This document shows positions 7,901-14,683 of a stretch of 14,976 nt of DNA, one piece after another. The DNA lies in contig JAITSR010000320.1 in the NCBI GenBank assembly GCA_031287655.1, positions 1-14,976 on the forward strand, read 5' to 3'. The notes under the pieces were generated by a model that was not told the origin of the DNA, made no database searches, and worked only from the letters and a program-made list of their open reading frames with translations. Origin of the DNA: Clostridiales bacterium. Its GTDB lineage: Bacteria; Bacillota; Clostridia; WRLR01. Both the position numbers and the translations under genes were made by a program. The stretch's first letter is position 1; each line of letters begins with the position of its first letter.

Positions 7901-10063
7901 CACGGGATCGAGCAGACGCTGACGCAGTACGTCCCGATCGACGAATCCGTCAAGCTGAGCCGCCTGCTCCTAAAGAACCGCTCGCCAAAAAAAAGGTCTC
8001 TGACGCTGACCTACTATATCCGCCCGGTGCTCGGCGTCAGCGAGTCGGCCACAGCCGCGCAGATCAAAACGCGTCTCTCGCCCGCGGGCGCGCTGCTCTT
8101 TGAAAACGCGTACAACGAGGACTTTGCCGGGCAGGTCTGTTTTATGGACGTCTCGACGGACGAGCGCACACTGACCTGCGACCGGGGCGAATTTTTTGGC
8201 GGCGGGACGATGAGCGCCCCCGGATGTCTGGGGCGCGAGGGGCTGAGCGGGGCCGTCGGCGTCGGCTTTGACCCCTGCGGCGCGATACGGGCGACCCTGA
8301 CGCTGGCGCCGAACGCAAGCGCCGAAACCGTGTTTGCGCTGGGTGTGGCGGCGGACGCCCGGCAGGCGGACGCGCTCGCGGGCCGCTACTGCGGGCGCAG
8401 AACCGGGCACGGGGCCGAACGCGAGGCCGAATACGAGGCCGATCGTTCGCCCGGCTCACTTGACCCGCCCGGCTCGCCAGACGCCACGCGGCATGCCGCC
8501 TCGCAAAGGGCCGTCCCGCAGGCGGCCGAGGAATCCCTGCGCGAGGTCCGGCGGTTCTGGAAAGCCAAGCTGGGCGCGGTCACGGTCCAGACGCCCACCG
8601 ACTCGATGAATCTGATCTTAAACGGCTGGCTCTCCTATCAGGCGATCTCGTGCCGCCTTTGGGCGCGCTCGGCGTTCTACCAGTCCGGCGGCGCGTTTGG
8701 CTTTCGGGACCAGCTTCAGGACTGCCTTTCCGTCGCGGTCAGCAGCCCCGAAATCGCCCGCGCGCAAATTCTGCTGCACGCGGGGCGGCAGTTCGCGGAG
8801 GGCGACGTCCAGCACTGGTGGCATGAGCCGCAGGGGAACGGGACGCGCACCCGTTTTTCGGACGACCGGCTTTGGCTGCCCTACGCGACGGCGGAGTATA
8901 TCCGGATCACGGGCGACCGCGGGATTCTCGCGGAATCCATGCCTTTTTTGGAGGGCGAGGGGCTCGCCGAGCTTGAAAACGAGCGCTACGCGAAAGCGGA
9001 GTGTGCGGGCGAGGCCTATACCCTATATGAGCACTGCGTCCGCGCGATCGACATCAGCCTTGCGACCGGCGCGCACGGGCTGCCGCTGATGGGCGCCGGG
9101 GACTGGAACGACGGCATGAACACGGTCGGGAACGGCGGGCTGGGTGAGAGCGTGTGGCTCGGCTGGTTCCTTGTGACGACGCTCGGACTGTTCGCGCGCG
9201 TGTGCGAGGACATGGGCGAGACCGAAAGGGCGAAGGCCTACGCGTCCGCGCGGCAGGCTTTGACCTGCGCGATTGAAGAAAACGCGTGGGACGGCGATTG
9301 GTACAGACGCGCGTATTTTGACGACGGCACGCCGCTCGGGTCGTTGCAGGCCGCGGACTGCAAAATCGACTCCATCGCTCAGTCATGGGCCGTGCTCTCG
9401 GGCGCGGGCGACCCCGGCAGGGCGAGACAGGCGATGAAGTCGATGGAGGACTATCTTGTCAGCCGGGAGGACGGGATCATCAAACTGCTGACGCCGCCCT
9501 TCTCGGAGGGGGAGACGGAGCCGGGATACATCAAAAGCTACCTTCCGGGTATCCGCGAAAACGGCGGACAGTATACGCACGCGGCGGTCTGGGCAATCAT
9601 CGCGTTTGCCAAAATGGGCGAAGGCGACAAGGCGTGGGAGCTGTTCAAGCTGATCAACCCGATCTCGCACACGGGCGACCGCGTGAGCTGCGCGCGCTAC
9701 AAGGCCGAACCCTATGTGCTCGCGGCGGACGTCTACGCGGTGCATCCGAATATCGGCAGGGGCGGCTGGTCTTGGTACACGGGCGCCGCGGGCTGGATGT
9801 ACCGGGCGGGGCTGGAGCATATTCTGGGCTTTTGCAAAAAAGGCGGGACCGTGTTGATGGACCCCTGCATCCCGCGCGCGTGGAAGGGGTACTCGATCAA
9901 CTATCTATATATGGATACGGCGTACAACGTGAGCGTATTGAACCCGGAAGGCCGGAGCCGCGGCGTCAGGAGCGTCCGCGTGGATGGGGCGCCGACGGCG
10001 GGCGGCGGGTTCAGCCTCGTCAACGACAAAAAAACACACGAGGTCGAGGTGCTGATGGGGTGA
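4976..10063 (+). CDS. Cyclic beta-1,2-glucan synthase, C-terminal part (second half of GH189 plus GH94 region)
   Basis: Continuation of the synthase in the -1 frame. Residue numbers are from ATG 4976, though family-like sequence begins near 4920. Residues 1-290 complete the GH189 cyclization domain, which closes the chain by transglycosylation (LFSIGYNL, YDLLASEAR, WTGTMFEYLMP, MAHHQGMSL). A first beta-sandwich spans about 354-622 and is followed by a helical unit with GISGDLPI. A second sandwich spans about 859-1135 (NGLGGFGKDGDEYVV, TPAPWSNVIANPKFG, LTPWSNDAVSD). The GH94-type barrel spans about 1190-1622 and contains GFRDQLQD, HWWHEPQG and GDWNDGMN. The second Asp of that last motif (residue 1379) is the general acid expected from cellobiose phosphorylase relatives. 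This region is thought to trim linear glucan by phosphorolysis and so set ring size. Variable linkers lie near 5925-6010, 7375-7530 and 8395-8530. With the frame repaired the whole protein is about 3154 residues, against 2867 for Brucella Cgs. Confidence 0.87.
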   Translation: MSAELAARRFIERYEDLIARVGALSVAMSFAPLYVKKKRLFSIGYNLDENTLVDSFYDLLASEARQTSYISIARGEVPPSHWFKMGRALTVVDRYKGLVSWTGTMFEYLMPNLIMKSYKNTLLDETYSFVIKSQKKYGKQRGIPWGTSESGFNSLDVNLDYRYKAIGVPWLGLKRGLIEDAVVAPYAVFLALPSDPEGAILNLAQMRRDGLDGPYGFYEAADYTPERMYFKQKRAIVKSFMAHHQGMSLLAIDNFLNGNVMQRRFHADPAMNAARLLLQERVPANIIITKENKEKVLPFKQEISRERIPTRRFGSPGGAVAQNALPGAAASAAPLVRSAQLVRSMSLAQSIPGIPNAHILSNGKYSIVITDRGTGYSKNKTIRVSRWREDSTLDPYGMFFYLRNIDTNDVWSAAFAPLLTAPDRYEAVFTPDKAVFTRADGQIETKTEIIAAPRDNVEIRRLTLKNLAQKPCSVEVTSYFEPVLTTYADDIAHPAFSNLFVETSWIAERHCVCANRRPRSEREKGVWLGNAVVFNGDMEGDVQFETDRMRFLGRGRTCLDPVAMEGGRPLSNTAGAVLDPAMSLRARVRIKPGQSAVLSFVALIGESDESLLSLLEQYADPGAIAAAFRLEQAKSQMETWFLNLKASEIELYQNMVSHMMFLSPTRAKYREQIQRNGRGQPALWRYGISGDLPILFLTLKKAGQDKLLYQALKAHEYWRMLDFSADLVVLCDEGYSYALPLYTLISDIVESNQARGASDKRGGVFILERNKMPPEDIDLLYAASRLILDGDAGTAEEQVNAPKAGRNAAAKLPPQTLLPESSGSVGSPGDTGGLENLKSSGPSGGPRSYAPPAEKEPRLRRFNGLGGFGKDGDEYVVVLEKGRSTPAPWSNVIANPKFGFLATEAGSGFTWAQNSHEFKLTPWSNDAVSDAPGEAFYLTDADTGEFWTPTALPVREDEPYTIRHGFGYSVFVHASHGIEQTLTQYVPIDESVKLSRLLLKNRSPKKRSLTLTYYIRPVLGVSESATAAQIKTRLSPAGALLFENAYNEDFAGQVCFMDVSTDERTLTCDRGEFFGGGTMSAPGCLGREGLSGAVGVGFDPCGAIRATLTLAPNASAETVFALGVAADARQADALAGRYCGRRTGHGAEREAEYEADRSPGSLDPPGSPDATRHAASQRAVPQAAEESLREVRRFWKAKLGAVTVQTPTDSMNLILNGWLSYQAISCRLWARSAFYQSGGAFGFRDQLQDCLSVAVSSPEIARAQILLHAGRQFAEGDVQHWWHEPQGNGTRTRFSDDRLWLPYATAEYIRITGDRGILAESMPFLEGEGLAELENERYAKAECAGEAYTLYEHCVRAIDISLATGAHGLPLMGAGDWNDGMNTVGNGGLGESVWLGWFLVTTLGLFARVCEDMGETERAKAYASARQALTCAIEENAWDGDWYRRAYFDDGTPLGSLQAADCKIDSIAQSWAVLSGAGDPGRARQAMKSMEDYLVSREDGIIKLLTPPFSEGETEPGYIKSYLPGIRENGGQYTHAAVWAIIAFAKMGEGDKAWELFKLINPISHTGDRVSCARYKAEPYVLAADVYAVHPNIGRGGWSWYTGAAGWMYRAGLEHILGFCKKGGTVLMDPCIPRAWKGYSINYLYMDTAYNVSVLNPEGRSRGVRSVRVDGAPTAGGGFSLVNDKKTHEVEVLMG

Positions 10064-10075
10064 ATAAATCCGGCG

Positions 10076-10104
10076 TTGAATTGCGGCGTCCGTAATGATA
10101 AAAT
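10076..10104 (+). promoter_or_regulatory. Extended -10 sigma-A promoter for the Cys-rich/DUF4432/fabI genes
   Basis: TTGAAT at 10076-10081 is followed after 17 bases by TAAAAT at 10099-10104, with TGA directly in front making an extended -10 (TGATAAAAT). It lies in the 102-base gap after the synthase stop, in an AT-rich patch of otherwise GC-rich DNA. No terminator is visible between the synthase and this promoter, so read-through is also possible. Confidence 0.65.
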
Positions 10105-10165
10105 ACGCGGTATAAAAGAAATGGTCACAACATTAGAGCCAATAAAAACACAAAGGAGATTTACG

Positions 10166-10336
10166 ATGCCAAACGCAACCAGCGAAAAAATCTGTTCCAA
10201 CTCCCATCCATGCCCCTGTCAGAACGGGGCCTGTGAGCGGCATGGCCATTGCTGCGACTGCATCTCGTTCCACAAAGAGCGCTCCGGACTGCCGTTCTGC
10301 GTCCGCGCTTTGGCGGCCCCCGCGCCCGCGAACTAA
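10166..10336 (+). CDS. Small cysteine-rich protein (56 aa), DUF6485-like
   Basis: The ATG at 10166 follows AAAGGAGAT (10152-10160) at normal spacing, and the frame ends at TAA 10334-10336. Eight cysteines lie at residues 10, 16, 18, 23, 29, 30, 32 and 45, arranged as CPC, CERHGHCCDC and LPFC. This pattern suggests metal (zinc) or iron-sulfur binding. It resembles short clostridial proteins with a CPC...C...HG.C..C..(Y/F)H....LP.C layout that I associate with DUF6485. That family name is from memory and was not checked. There is no signal peptide, so it is probably cytoplasmic. It is the first gene after the promoter at 10076-10104, and only 12 bases separate it from the DUF4432 gene, which suggests co-expression. 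Function is unknown. Confidence 0.78.
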   Translation: MPNATSEKICSNSHPCPCQNGACERHGHCCDCISFHKERSGLPFCVRALAAPAPAN

Positions 10337-10348
10337 GGGAGCGCGGCG

Positions 10349-11413
10349 ATGCGAAAGAGTCAATTGCGGGAGCTGCGAATGGTCGCGGGGGATTTGAGCG
10401 GCCTCTATGGAATGTCGGATTTCACCTACAACGAGGGGAAGGCGAAGGGGATGCGCGCCGTGCGCATGGACAACGGCCTCGGGCTGTCGGCCACGCTGCT
10501 CGCGGACCGCTGTCTTGATATTCCCTATTTTTCCTACAAGGGCACAAACCTCGGCCTCGTGCTGAAAACGGGCCTTGTCGGGCCGCAATACTTTGCGGAG
10601 GACGGCTCGCGCGGCTTTTTGAAGCAGTTCAACGGCGGACTCCTGACCACCTGCGGCCTTCAAACGGCTGGCGCGGCGTGCGAGCTCGACGGGCGCGCCT
10701 ATGGGCTGCATGGGCAAATCCACAGCATCCCCGGCACGTCGGTCAATAAGGAAGAACTGACGGGCGGCGACCGGGGCGACGAGATCGTGCTGCAAGTGAG
10801 CGCGGACATGCGCGAGGCTTGCGTCTTTGGCGAATATGTCGAGCTGCGCCGAAAAGTGCGCATGGAGACCGAGCGCAGCATCCTCCACATGATCGACACG
10901 GTCGAAAATCACGGCTTTGAGGCCGCGCCTCTCGTGAACCTGTATCACATCAACTTTGGCTACCCGTTCATAGACGACGGGGCGCGCCTCTATTTCAGCG
11001 CGGAGGACGTAGAGCCGCGCGACGAGACCGCCCGGCGGGCATTTGACAAATACCACGTCGCAGAGCGCGCGGAGATCGGCCGGCCGGAGGAATGTTATAT
11101 CCACACAGGCGGCGGCGGCGCGCAGTTTGGGATGATCCACAACGAGCGGCTCGGCCTTGCCGTGATCGTGCATTATGACGCCGGCGAGCTGCCGATTTTT
11201 TGCGAGTGGAAATGCATGATGGCCGGGGACTACGCGATCGGGCTCGAGCCTTCGGTCGCGGGTTTTTGGGGGATACGAGGCGCGAAGGAGCGCGGGCTGC
11301 TCAAATTTCTCGCGCCCGGCGAGGCGCGCGGCTTCCATATGCGCGTCGAGGTGACGGGCGACCCCGCGGCGATCGGCGCTTACGCGGCGCGCTGCAAAGA
11401 GAGCAAGTTGTAA
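10349..11413 (+). CDS. DUF4432 family protein, aldose 1-epimerase-like (galactose mutarotase fold)
   Basis: The 354-residue protein starts at ATG 10349 after AAGGGAG (10335-10341). It matches the DUF4432 branch of the aldose epimerase/mutarotase superfamily: an N-terminal VRMDNGLGLSATLLADRCLD segment, HGQIH at 121-125, NLYHINFGYP with His 200, and GLEPS with Glu 300. In classical mutarotases a His pair and a Glu catalyse alpha/beta anomer interconversion, and His 121 or 125, His 200 and Glu 300 would be the counterparts by position. The true substrate of DUF4432 proteins is not established. No signal peptide or membrane segment is seen, so it is probably cytoplasmic. Its place between a glucan synthase and fabI hints at carbohydrate metabolism but does not prove a link. 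Confidence 0.85.
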   Translation: MRKSQLRELRMVAGDLSGLYGMSDFTYNEGKAKGMRAVRMDNGLGLSATLLADRCLDIPYFSYKGTNLGLVLKTGLVGPQYFAEDGSRGFLKQFNGGLLTTCGLQTAGAACELDGRAYGLHGQIHSIPGTSVNKEELTGGDRGDEIVLQVSADMREACVFGEYVELRRKVRMETERSILHMIDTVENHGFEAAPLVNLYHINFGYPFIDDGARLYFSAEDVEPRDETARRAFDKYHVAERAEIGRPEECYIHTGGGGAQFGMIHNERLGLAVIVHYDAGELPIFCEWKCMMAGDYAIGLEPSVAGFWGIRGAKERGLLKFLAPGEARGFHMRVEVTGDPAAIGAYAARCKESKL

Positions 11414-11446
11414 AGTCATTATACATGGCAAGCAGAACATAAATTC

Positions 11447-11453
11447 AAAGGAG
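11447..11453 (+). promoter_or_regulatory. Ribosome binding site that sets the fabI start
   Basis: AAAGGAG at 11447-11453 overlaps the GTG at 11453, so that codon cannot be the start. It sits 8 bases before the in-frame ATG at 11462, where the conserved FabI N-terminus begins. Confidence 0.8.
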
Positions 11454-11461
11454 TGGGCCGA

Positions 11462-12250
11462 ATGGCGGATATTGTAAAGGGCAGGAAGATTCTGATTATG
11501 GGGCTCCGAAACAAGTGGAGCATTGCTTGGGGCATCACAAAAAGGTTGTATGAGGAAGGCGCGGAGCTCGCCTTCACCTATCAGGGCGAGCGCGACGAGC
11601 CCGGCGTGCGGGAGCTGCTGACCTCGCTCGGCGCGGGCGGCGCCTTCCCGCTTCTCAAATGCGACATCGGCTCGGACGACGACATCGACGCCGCGTTCGC
11701 CGAGCTCGGGCGGCGCTGGGGCAGGCTCGACGGTCTCGTCCACGCGGTCGCCCACGCGAACAGCGAGGACCTTCAAAACGATTTTCTGCTGACGTCGCGG
11801 GCGGGTTTCGCGCACGCGATGGACATCAGCGCGTATTCGCTCGTGTATGTCTCGCGCAAGGCCGCGGAGCTGATGCCCCCGGAGGGGCGCGGCGCGATCC
11901 TGACGCTGACGTACATGGGCTCCGAGCGCGTGTTCCCCGGCTATAACGTGATGGGCGTCGCGAAGGCCGCGCTCGAGTCGACCGTGCGTTACCTCGCGCA
12001 CAGCCTCGGGGCGAAAGGGATCCGCGTCAACGCGATCTCGTCCGGGCCGATCAAGACGCTTTCGGCAAAGGCCGTCAAAAACTTTTCGAGTTTTCAGGCA
12101 TCCGCCGGTGAAAAGTCGCCTCTGGGGCGCGGCGTCGACGCGGACGAGATCGGCGGCGCGGCGCTGTATCTGCTGAGCGGCCTGTCCGCCGCTGTGACGG
12201 GGGAGATCCACTACGTCGACTGCGGATACAACATCATGGGCGGGGCGTAA
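11462..12250 (+). CDS. fabI: Enoyl-[acyl-carrier-protein] reductase (NADH), FabI type
   Basis: Catalyses the last reduction of each fatty acid elongation cycle, enoyl-ACP to acyl-ACP, in the cytoplasm (type II FAS). The 262-residue length is normal for FabI. The N-terminal nucleotide-binding loop reads IMGLRNKWSIAWG (12-24), matching the FabI-specific G-x5-SIAWG pattern that replaces the usual SDR TGxxxGxG. LTYMGSERV carries Tyr 151 and YNVMGVAK carries Tyr 161 and Lys 168. These correspond to E. coli FabI Tyr146, Tyr156 and Lys163 with the same Y-x6-K spacing. NAISSGPIKTL and the IHYVDCGYNIMG ending are also typical. It lies 48 bases after the DUF4432 gene with its own strong ribosome binding site. 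No other fab genes are nearby, so this is a detached fabI. Confidence 0.95.
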   Translation: MADIVKGRKILIMGLRNKWSIAWGITKRLYEEGAELAFTYQGERDEPGVRELLTSLGAGGAFPLLKCDIGSDDDIDAAFAELGRRWGRLDGLVHAVAHANSEDLQNDFLLTSRAGFAHAMDISAYSLVYVSRKAAELMPPEGRGAILTLTYMGSERVFPGYNVMGVAKAALESTVRYLAHSLGAKGIRVNAISSGPIKTLSAKAVKNFSSFQASAGEKSPLGRGVDADEIGGAALYLLSGLSAAVTGEIHYVDCGYNIMGGA

Positions 12251-12253
12251 GCC

Positions 12254-12275
12254 ATAAGCTGAGCCATGAGCTTAT
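12254..12275 (+). other. Short inverted repeat between fabI and the next gene
   Basis: ATAAGCT (12254-12260) and AGCTTAT (12269-12275) are perfect 7-base reverse complements with an 8-base loop, starting three bases after the fabI stop. No T-run follows, so it is not a standard terminator. It could protect the transcript 3' end or act as a weak attenuator. Confidence 0.35.
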
Positions 12276-12304
12276 AAATGAACCCATGAACGGGCGGTGA
12301 CTCA

Positions 12305-13231
12305 TTGTCCTTTGTGAACATCAACTGGTATATCGCGCTCGCGTTTTGCCTTGTTTTCTTTATCGGCGGGCGGCAGCTCGCGGAGGTCCCCGGCATCGCG
12401 CCGCGCGCGCGCCGCGCGACGGGGTTTTTGCTTCTGCTTTTCGCGCTCCCGGCGCTGCTGTTTCCGGCCGCGTACCTTTTGGACCCGGTCGCGGGCGCGC
12501 CGTGGTACAACGCTTTTCGCGCGGTCAACCGCGTCGAGCTGCTAAGCGCGCTGATAGCCCCGGTTGCCGGTTACGCGACGTACCGCAGACCCTCGGCTTT
12601 TGGGCATGCCGCGGGTTACGGACAGGGCGCGGCGAGCGCGGGGCAGTATCGGTTTGACGCGGGGGGCGCGGCGCCGGTCGCGCGCGTGTTAAAGCCGGTG
12701 GCGTTCCCCTGTTGCGTGCTGCTGAGTTCGGTCAGCTTTGCCCGGCCTATGCTGCGACCCTTGGATAAGAATGCGGATTTTGACAGCCGATGGGCGGACG
12801 GTATTTTGATGCAGTCGATCGCGTCGGACAGCGGGCCCGCCGCGCTGATGTCCGTCATGCACCGCCTGAACGGCTTTGAGGACGACGAGCGCGCCGCCGT
12901 TGAGGGCACCTATACCGACCGGGCGGGGACGGAATTTTGGTATCTCGCGCGGTACGCGGCGGACAAAGGCTACCGCTACCGGTTCTTCCGGGCGGCGGAC
13001 GCCGCGGGCGCGCCGGTCCCTTCGGTCGCGCGCGTTTCGCTCGGCGCTTTGGACCCTTTGGGCGCGGAGTTTTACATCGCGCTTCTCGCGCGCGCGAAGG
13101 ACGGTACGCTCACGGTCGGCGACCCCGCGCGCGGGCTTTTGGAGCTCTCGCCGGAGGCGTTCGCGGCGCGTTACCGCTTCCCCGGCCTTGCGCTCGCGGT
13201 CTCGACGCCCAAAAGGGCGGGCGCCGTATAA
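12305..13231 (+). CDS. Membrane protein with degenerate C39-peptidase-like domain
   Basis: The 308-residue protein starts at TTG 12305 (GTG 12314 is the alternative; both are weakly supported, with GGTG at 12296-12299 nearest). Hydrophobic segments lie at about 4-20, 38-59, 79-93 and 129-147, joined by basic and Gly/Ala-rich loops. From about 168 the C-terminal half resembles a C39/papain-like cysteine peptidase: Gln 170, then DSGPAA where the family has (S/T)CGPAA, later GAEFYIALL where the family has GHFVVL, then VGDPARG. The nucleophile Cys is therefore Ser 176 and the catalytic His is absent, while Asp 273 is kept. It is probably not a working cysteine protease; a binding role like that of the C39-like domains of some ABC exporters is possible. 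Topology is uncertain. It lies 54 bases after fabI and may share its transcript. The C39 assignment is from motif layout only. Confidence 0.65.
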   Translation: MSFVNINWYIALAFCLVFFIGGRQLAEVPGIAPRARRATGFLLLLFALPALLFPAAYLLDPVAGAPWYNAFRAVNRVELLSALIAPVAGYATYRRPSAFGHAAGYGQGAASAGQYRFDAGGAAPVARVLKPVAFPCCVLLSSVSFARPMLRPLDKNADFDSRWADGILMQSIASDSGPAALMSVMHRLNGFEDDERAAVEGTYTDRAGTEFWYLARYAADKGYRYRFFRAADAAGAPVPSVARVSLGALDPLGAEFYIALLARAKDGTLTVGDPARGLLELSPEAFAARYRFPGLALAVSTPKRAGAV

Positions 13232-13326
13232 AAGTGTGAACCGCGTAAACGCGAATCCGAACGCGGGTACAAGTCCCGTAAAATGGGAATATATACATAT
13301 CGTGAAAATCAAGGAGGGAAAGCGCA

Positions 13327-13488
13327 ATGGGAGTTTATATGTGTACCGTATGCCACTATGGTTACGACCCGGCGGTCGGCGATCCGGATCAGGGGATCGC
13401 GCCGGGGACGTCGTTCGCGGACCTGCCGGACTCGTGGGTCTGCCCGCTCTGCGGCGTCGGCAAAGTCTTGTTTGAACCCGAGGAATAA
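13327..13488 (+). CDS. Rubredoxin
   Basis: The 53-residue protein starts at ATG 13327 behind AAGGAGGG (13311-13318), one of the strongest ribosome binding sites in the window. Two metal-binding knuckles are clear: CTVCHYGYDP (Cys 6 and 9) and CPLCGVGK (Cys 39 and 42), which ligate one iron as Fe(SCys)4. The sequence between holds the family landmarks G-x-PDxGIAPGT-x-FADLPDSWVCP (shortened here). It is a small cytoplasmic electron carrier used in anaerobes with rubrerythrin, superoxide reductase or flavoproteins, none of which is seen nearby. The 95-base gap before it is AT-rich near 13281-13310 but has no convincing promoter. Its last 17 bases overlap the probable mnmA start, so the two are likely translated in a coupled way. 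Confidence 0.96.
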   Translation: MGVYMCTVCHYGYDPAVGDPDQGIAPGTSFADLPDSWVCPLCGVGKVLFEPEE

Positions 13489-14683
13489 TTCATCCCCGCC
13501 GGTAGGGCCGGGCGCGGCGGCGCAAAAGGCGCTGATCGCGATGAGCGGCGGCGTGGACAGCTCGGTGGCCGCCCTCCTGATGAAGGAGGCGGGTTATGAC
13601 TGCGTCGGCGTGATGCTCAAGCTCTTTGACGCAAACGCCGACGCCGCGGCCGACGGTACCACCGCGCCGCGACCCGCGCCGCCCGCAGCCGGGGCTGTGG
13701 CTGCGGCGTCCGACAGCGCAGCCGCCCTGAGTTTTCCTGCGAACCCGCGGCGGACATGCTGCTCGATCGAGGACGCCGAGGACGCCCGTGCCGTCGCGTC
13801 CCGCATCGGCATCCCGTTTTACGTTTTGAACTTCAAGGCGGATTTTCAAAAGAGCGTCGTCGACCGGTTTGTCTCGGCCTATCGGGGCGGCGCGACGCCC
13901 AATCCCTGTATCGACTGCAACCGCTTCATCAAATTTGAGCGGCTGATTTCCCGCGCCGAGGTACTGGGCTTTGAGCGCCTTGCAACGGGGCATTACGCGC
14001 GCGTCGAGCGCGATGCGGACAGTCGCCGCTGGCTTCTCAAAAAAGGGCTCGATCAAACAAAGGATCAGAGCTATGTGCTCTACGCGATGACGCAGCGCCA
14101 GCTCGCGCGCGTCGCCTTTCCGCTCGGCGCCTTGCGCAAAAACGAGGTGCGGGAGTTCGCGCTCGCAAACGGCTTTCGCAACGCGAAAAAGCGCGACAGC
14201 CAAGACATCTGCTTTGTGCCGGACGGCGACTATACCCGCTTTATCGAGGCCTACACGGGGGAGCGGCAGGCGCCGGGCCCGTTTGTAAACGCCGACGGCG
14301 CGGTCGTCGGGTCGCACAGGGGCGCGATCCGCTACACGATCGGCCAGCGCAAGGGCCTCGGCCTCGCGATGCCTGAGCCCGTCTACGTCTACGCAAAGTC
14401 TATGGAGGAAAACAAAGTATTCGTCGGCGCGGAGGCTGCGCTCTACACAAAGTCCCTATGCGCCCAAGACGTGAATCTGATCCCGATTGAGCGTCTCGAC
14501 GGACGCCTGCGCGTCACGGCAAAGACGCGCTACCGCCAGCCCGAGCAGCGAGCGACGATCGAGCAGACCGGCCCGGACCTCATCCGTGTCGAGTTTGACG
14601 AGCCGCAGCGCGCGGTCACGCGCGGCCAAGCCGTCGTATTCTACGACGGCGACCTCGTCGTCGGCGGCGGCACGATCCTCTGA
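13472..14683 (+). CDS. mnmA: tRNA-specific 2-thiouridylase MnmA (TrmU)
   Basis: Installs sulfur at C2 of the wobble uridine U34 of Lys, Glu and Gln tRNAs, using ATP and a persulfide donor. Residues are numbered from TTG 13472. The PP-loop SGGVDSS lies at 25-31. TCCSIEDAEDAR (95-106) is the clostridial variant of the region after the loop. NPCIDCNRFIKF carries Cys 149, TKDQSYVLY follows, and SQDICFVPDGDY carries Cys 247. Cys 149 and Cys 247 match E. coli Cys102 and Cys199. The start is uncertain: ATG 13541 would cut into the nucleotide-binding strand, and TTG 13472, inside rubredoxin, is the only other standard start after the rubredoxin frame closes in. The roughly 403 residues exceed the usual 355-370, partly through an Ala/Pro-rich insert at about 53-94. 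The stop is TGA 14681-14683. Confidence 0.93.
   Translation: MNPRNNSSPPVGPGAAAQKALIAMSGGVDSSVAALLMKEAGYDCVGVMLKLFDANADAAADGTTAPRPAPPAAGAVAAASDSAAALSFPANPRRTCCSIEDAEDARAVASRIGIPFYVLNFKADFQKSVVDRFVSAYRGGATPNPCIDCNRFIKFERLISRAEVLGFERLATGHYARVERDADSRRWLLKKGLDQTKDQSYVLYAMTQRQLARVAFPLGALRKNEVREFALANGFRNAKKRDSQDICFVPDGDYTRFIEAYTGERQAPGPFVNADGAVVGSHRGAIRYTIGQRKGLGLAMPEPVYVYAKSMEENKVFVGAEAALYTKSLCAQDVNLIPIERLDGRLRVTAKTRYRQPEQRATIEQTGPDLIRVEFDEPQRAVTRGQAVVFYDGDLVVGGGTIL

Noticed and set aside
10133..12211. A 692-codon open frame on the minus strand opposite DUF4432 and fabI
   Set aside because: It lies exactly opposite two well-supported genes, its peptide is Arg/Ala/His-rich with no family motifs, and such frames are expected in GC-rich DNA where third-position G/C removes stops on the other strand.
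12254..12280. Intrinsic terminator after fabI
   Set aside because: The 7-base hairpin is AT-rich and is followed by AAATGAAC rather than a T-run.
13281..13305. AT-rich TATATACATAT box as a promoter for rubredoxin
   Set aside because: No recognisable -35 hexamer lies at 16-18 bases upstream of any of the possible -10 registers, so I did not call it.
13283..13471. N-terminal extension of MnmA to an ATG at 13283
   Set aside because: This stretch encodes rubredoxin in another frame with intact iron ligands and its own strong ribosome binding site; the extension reads as Arg/Thr/Ser-rich shadow sequence.
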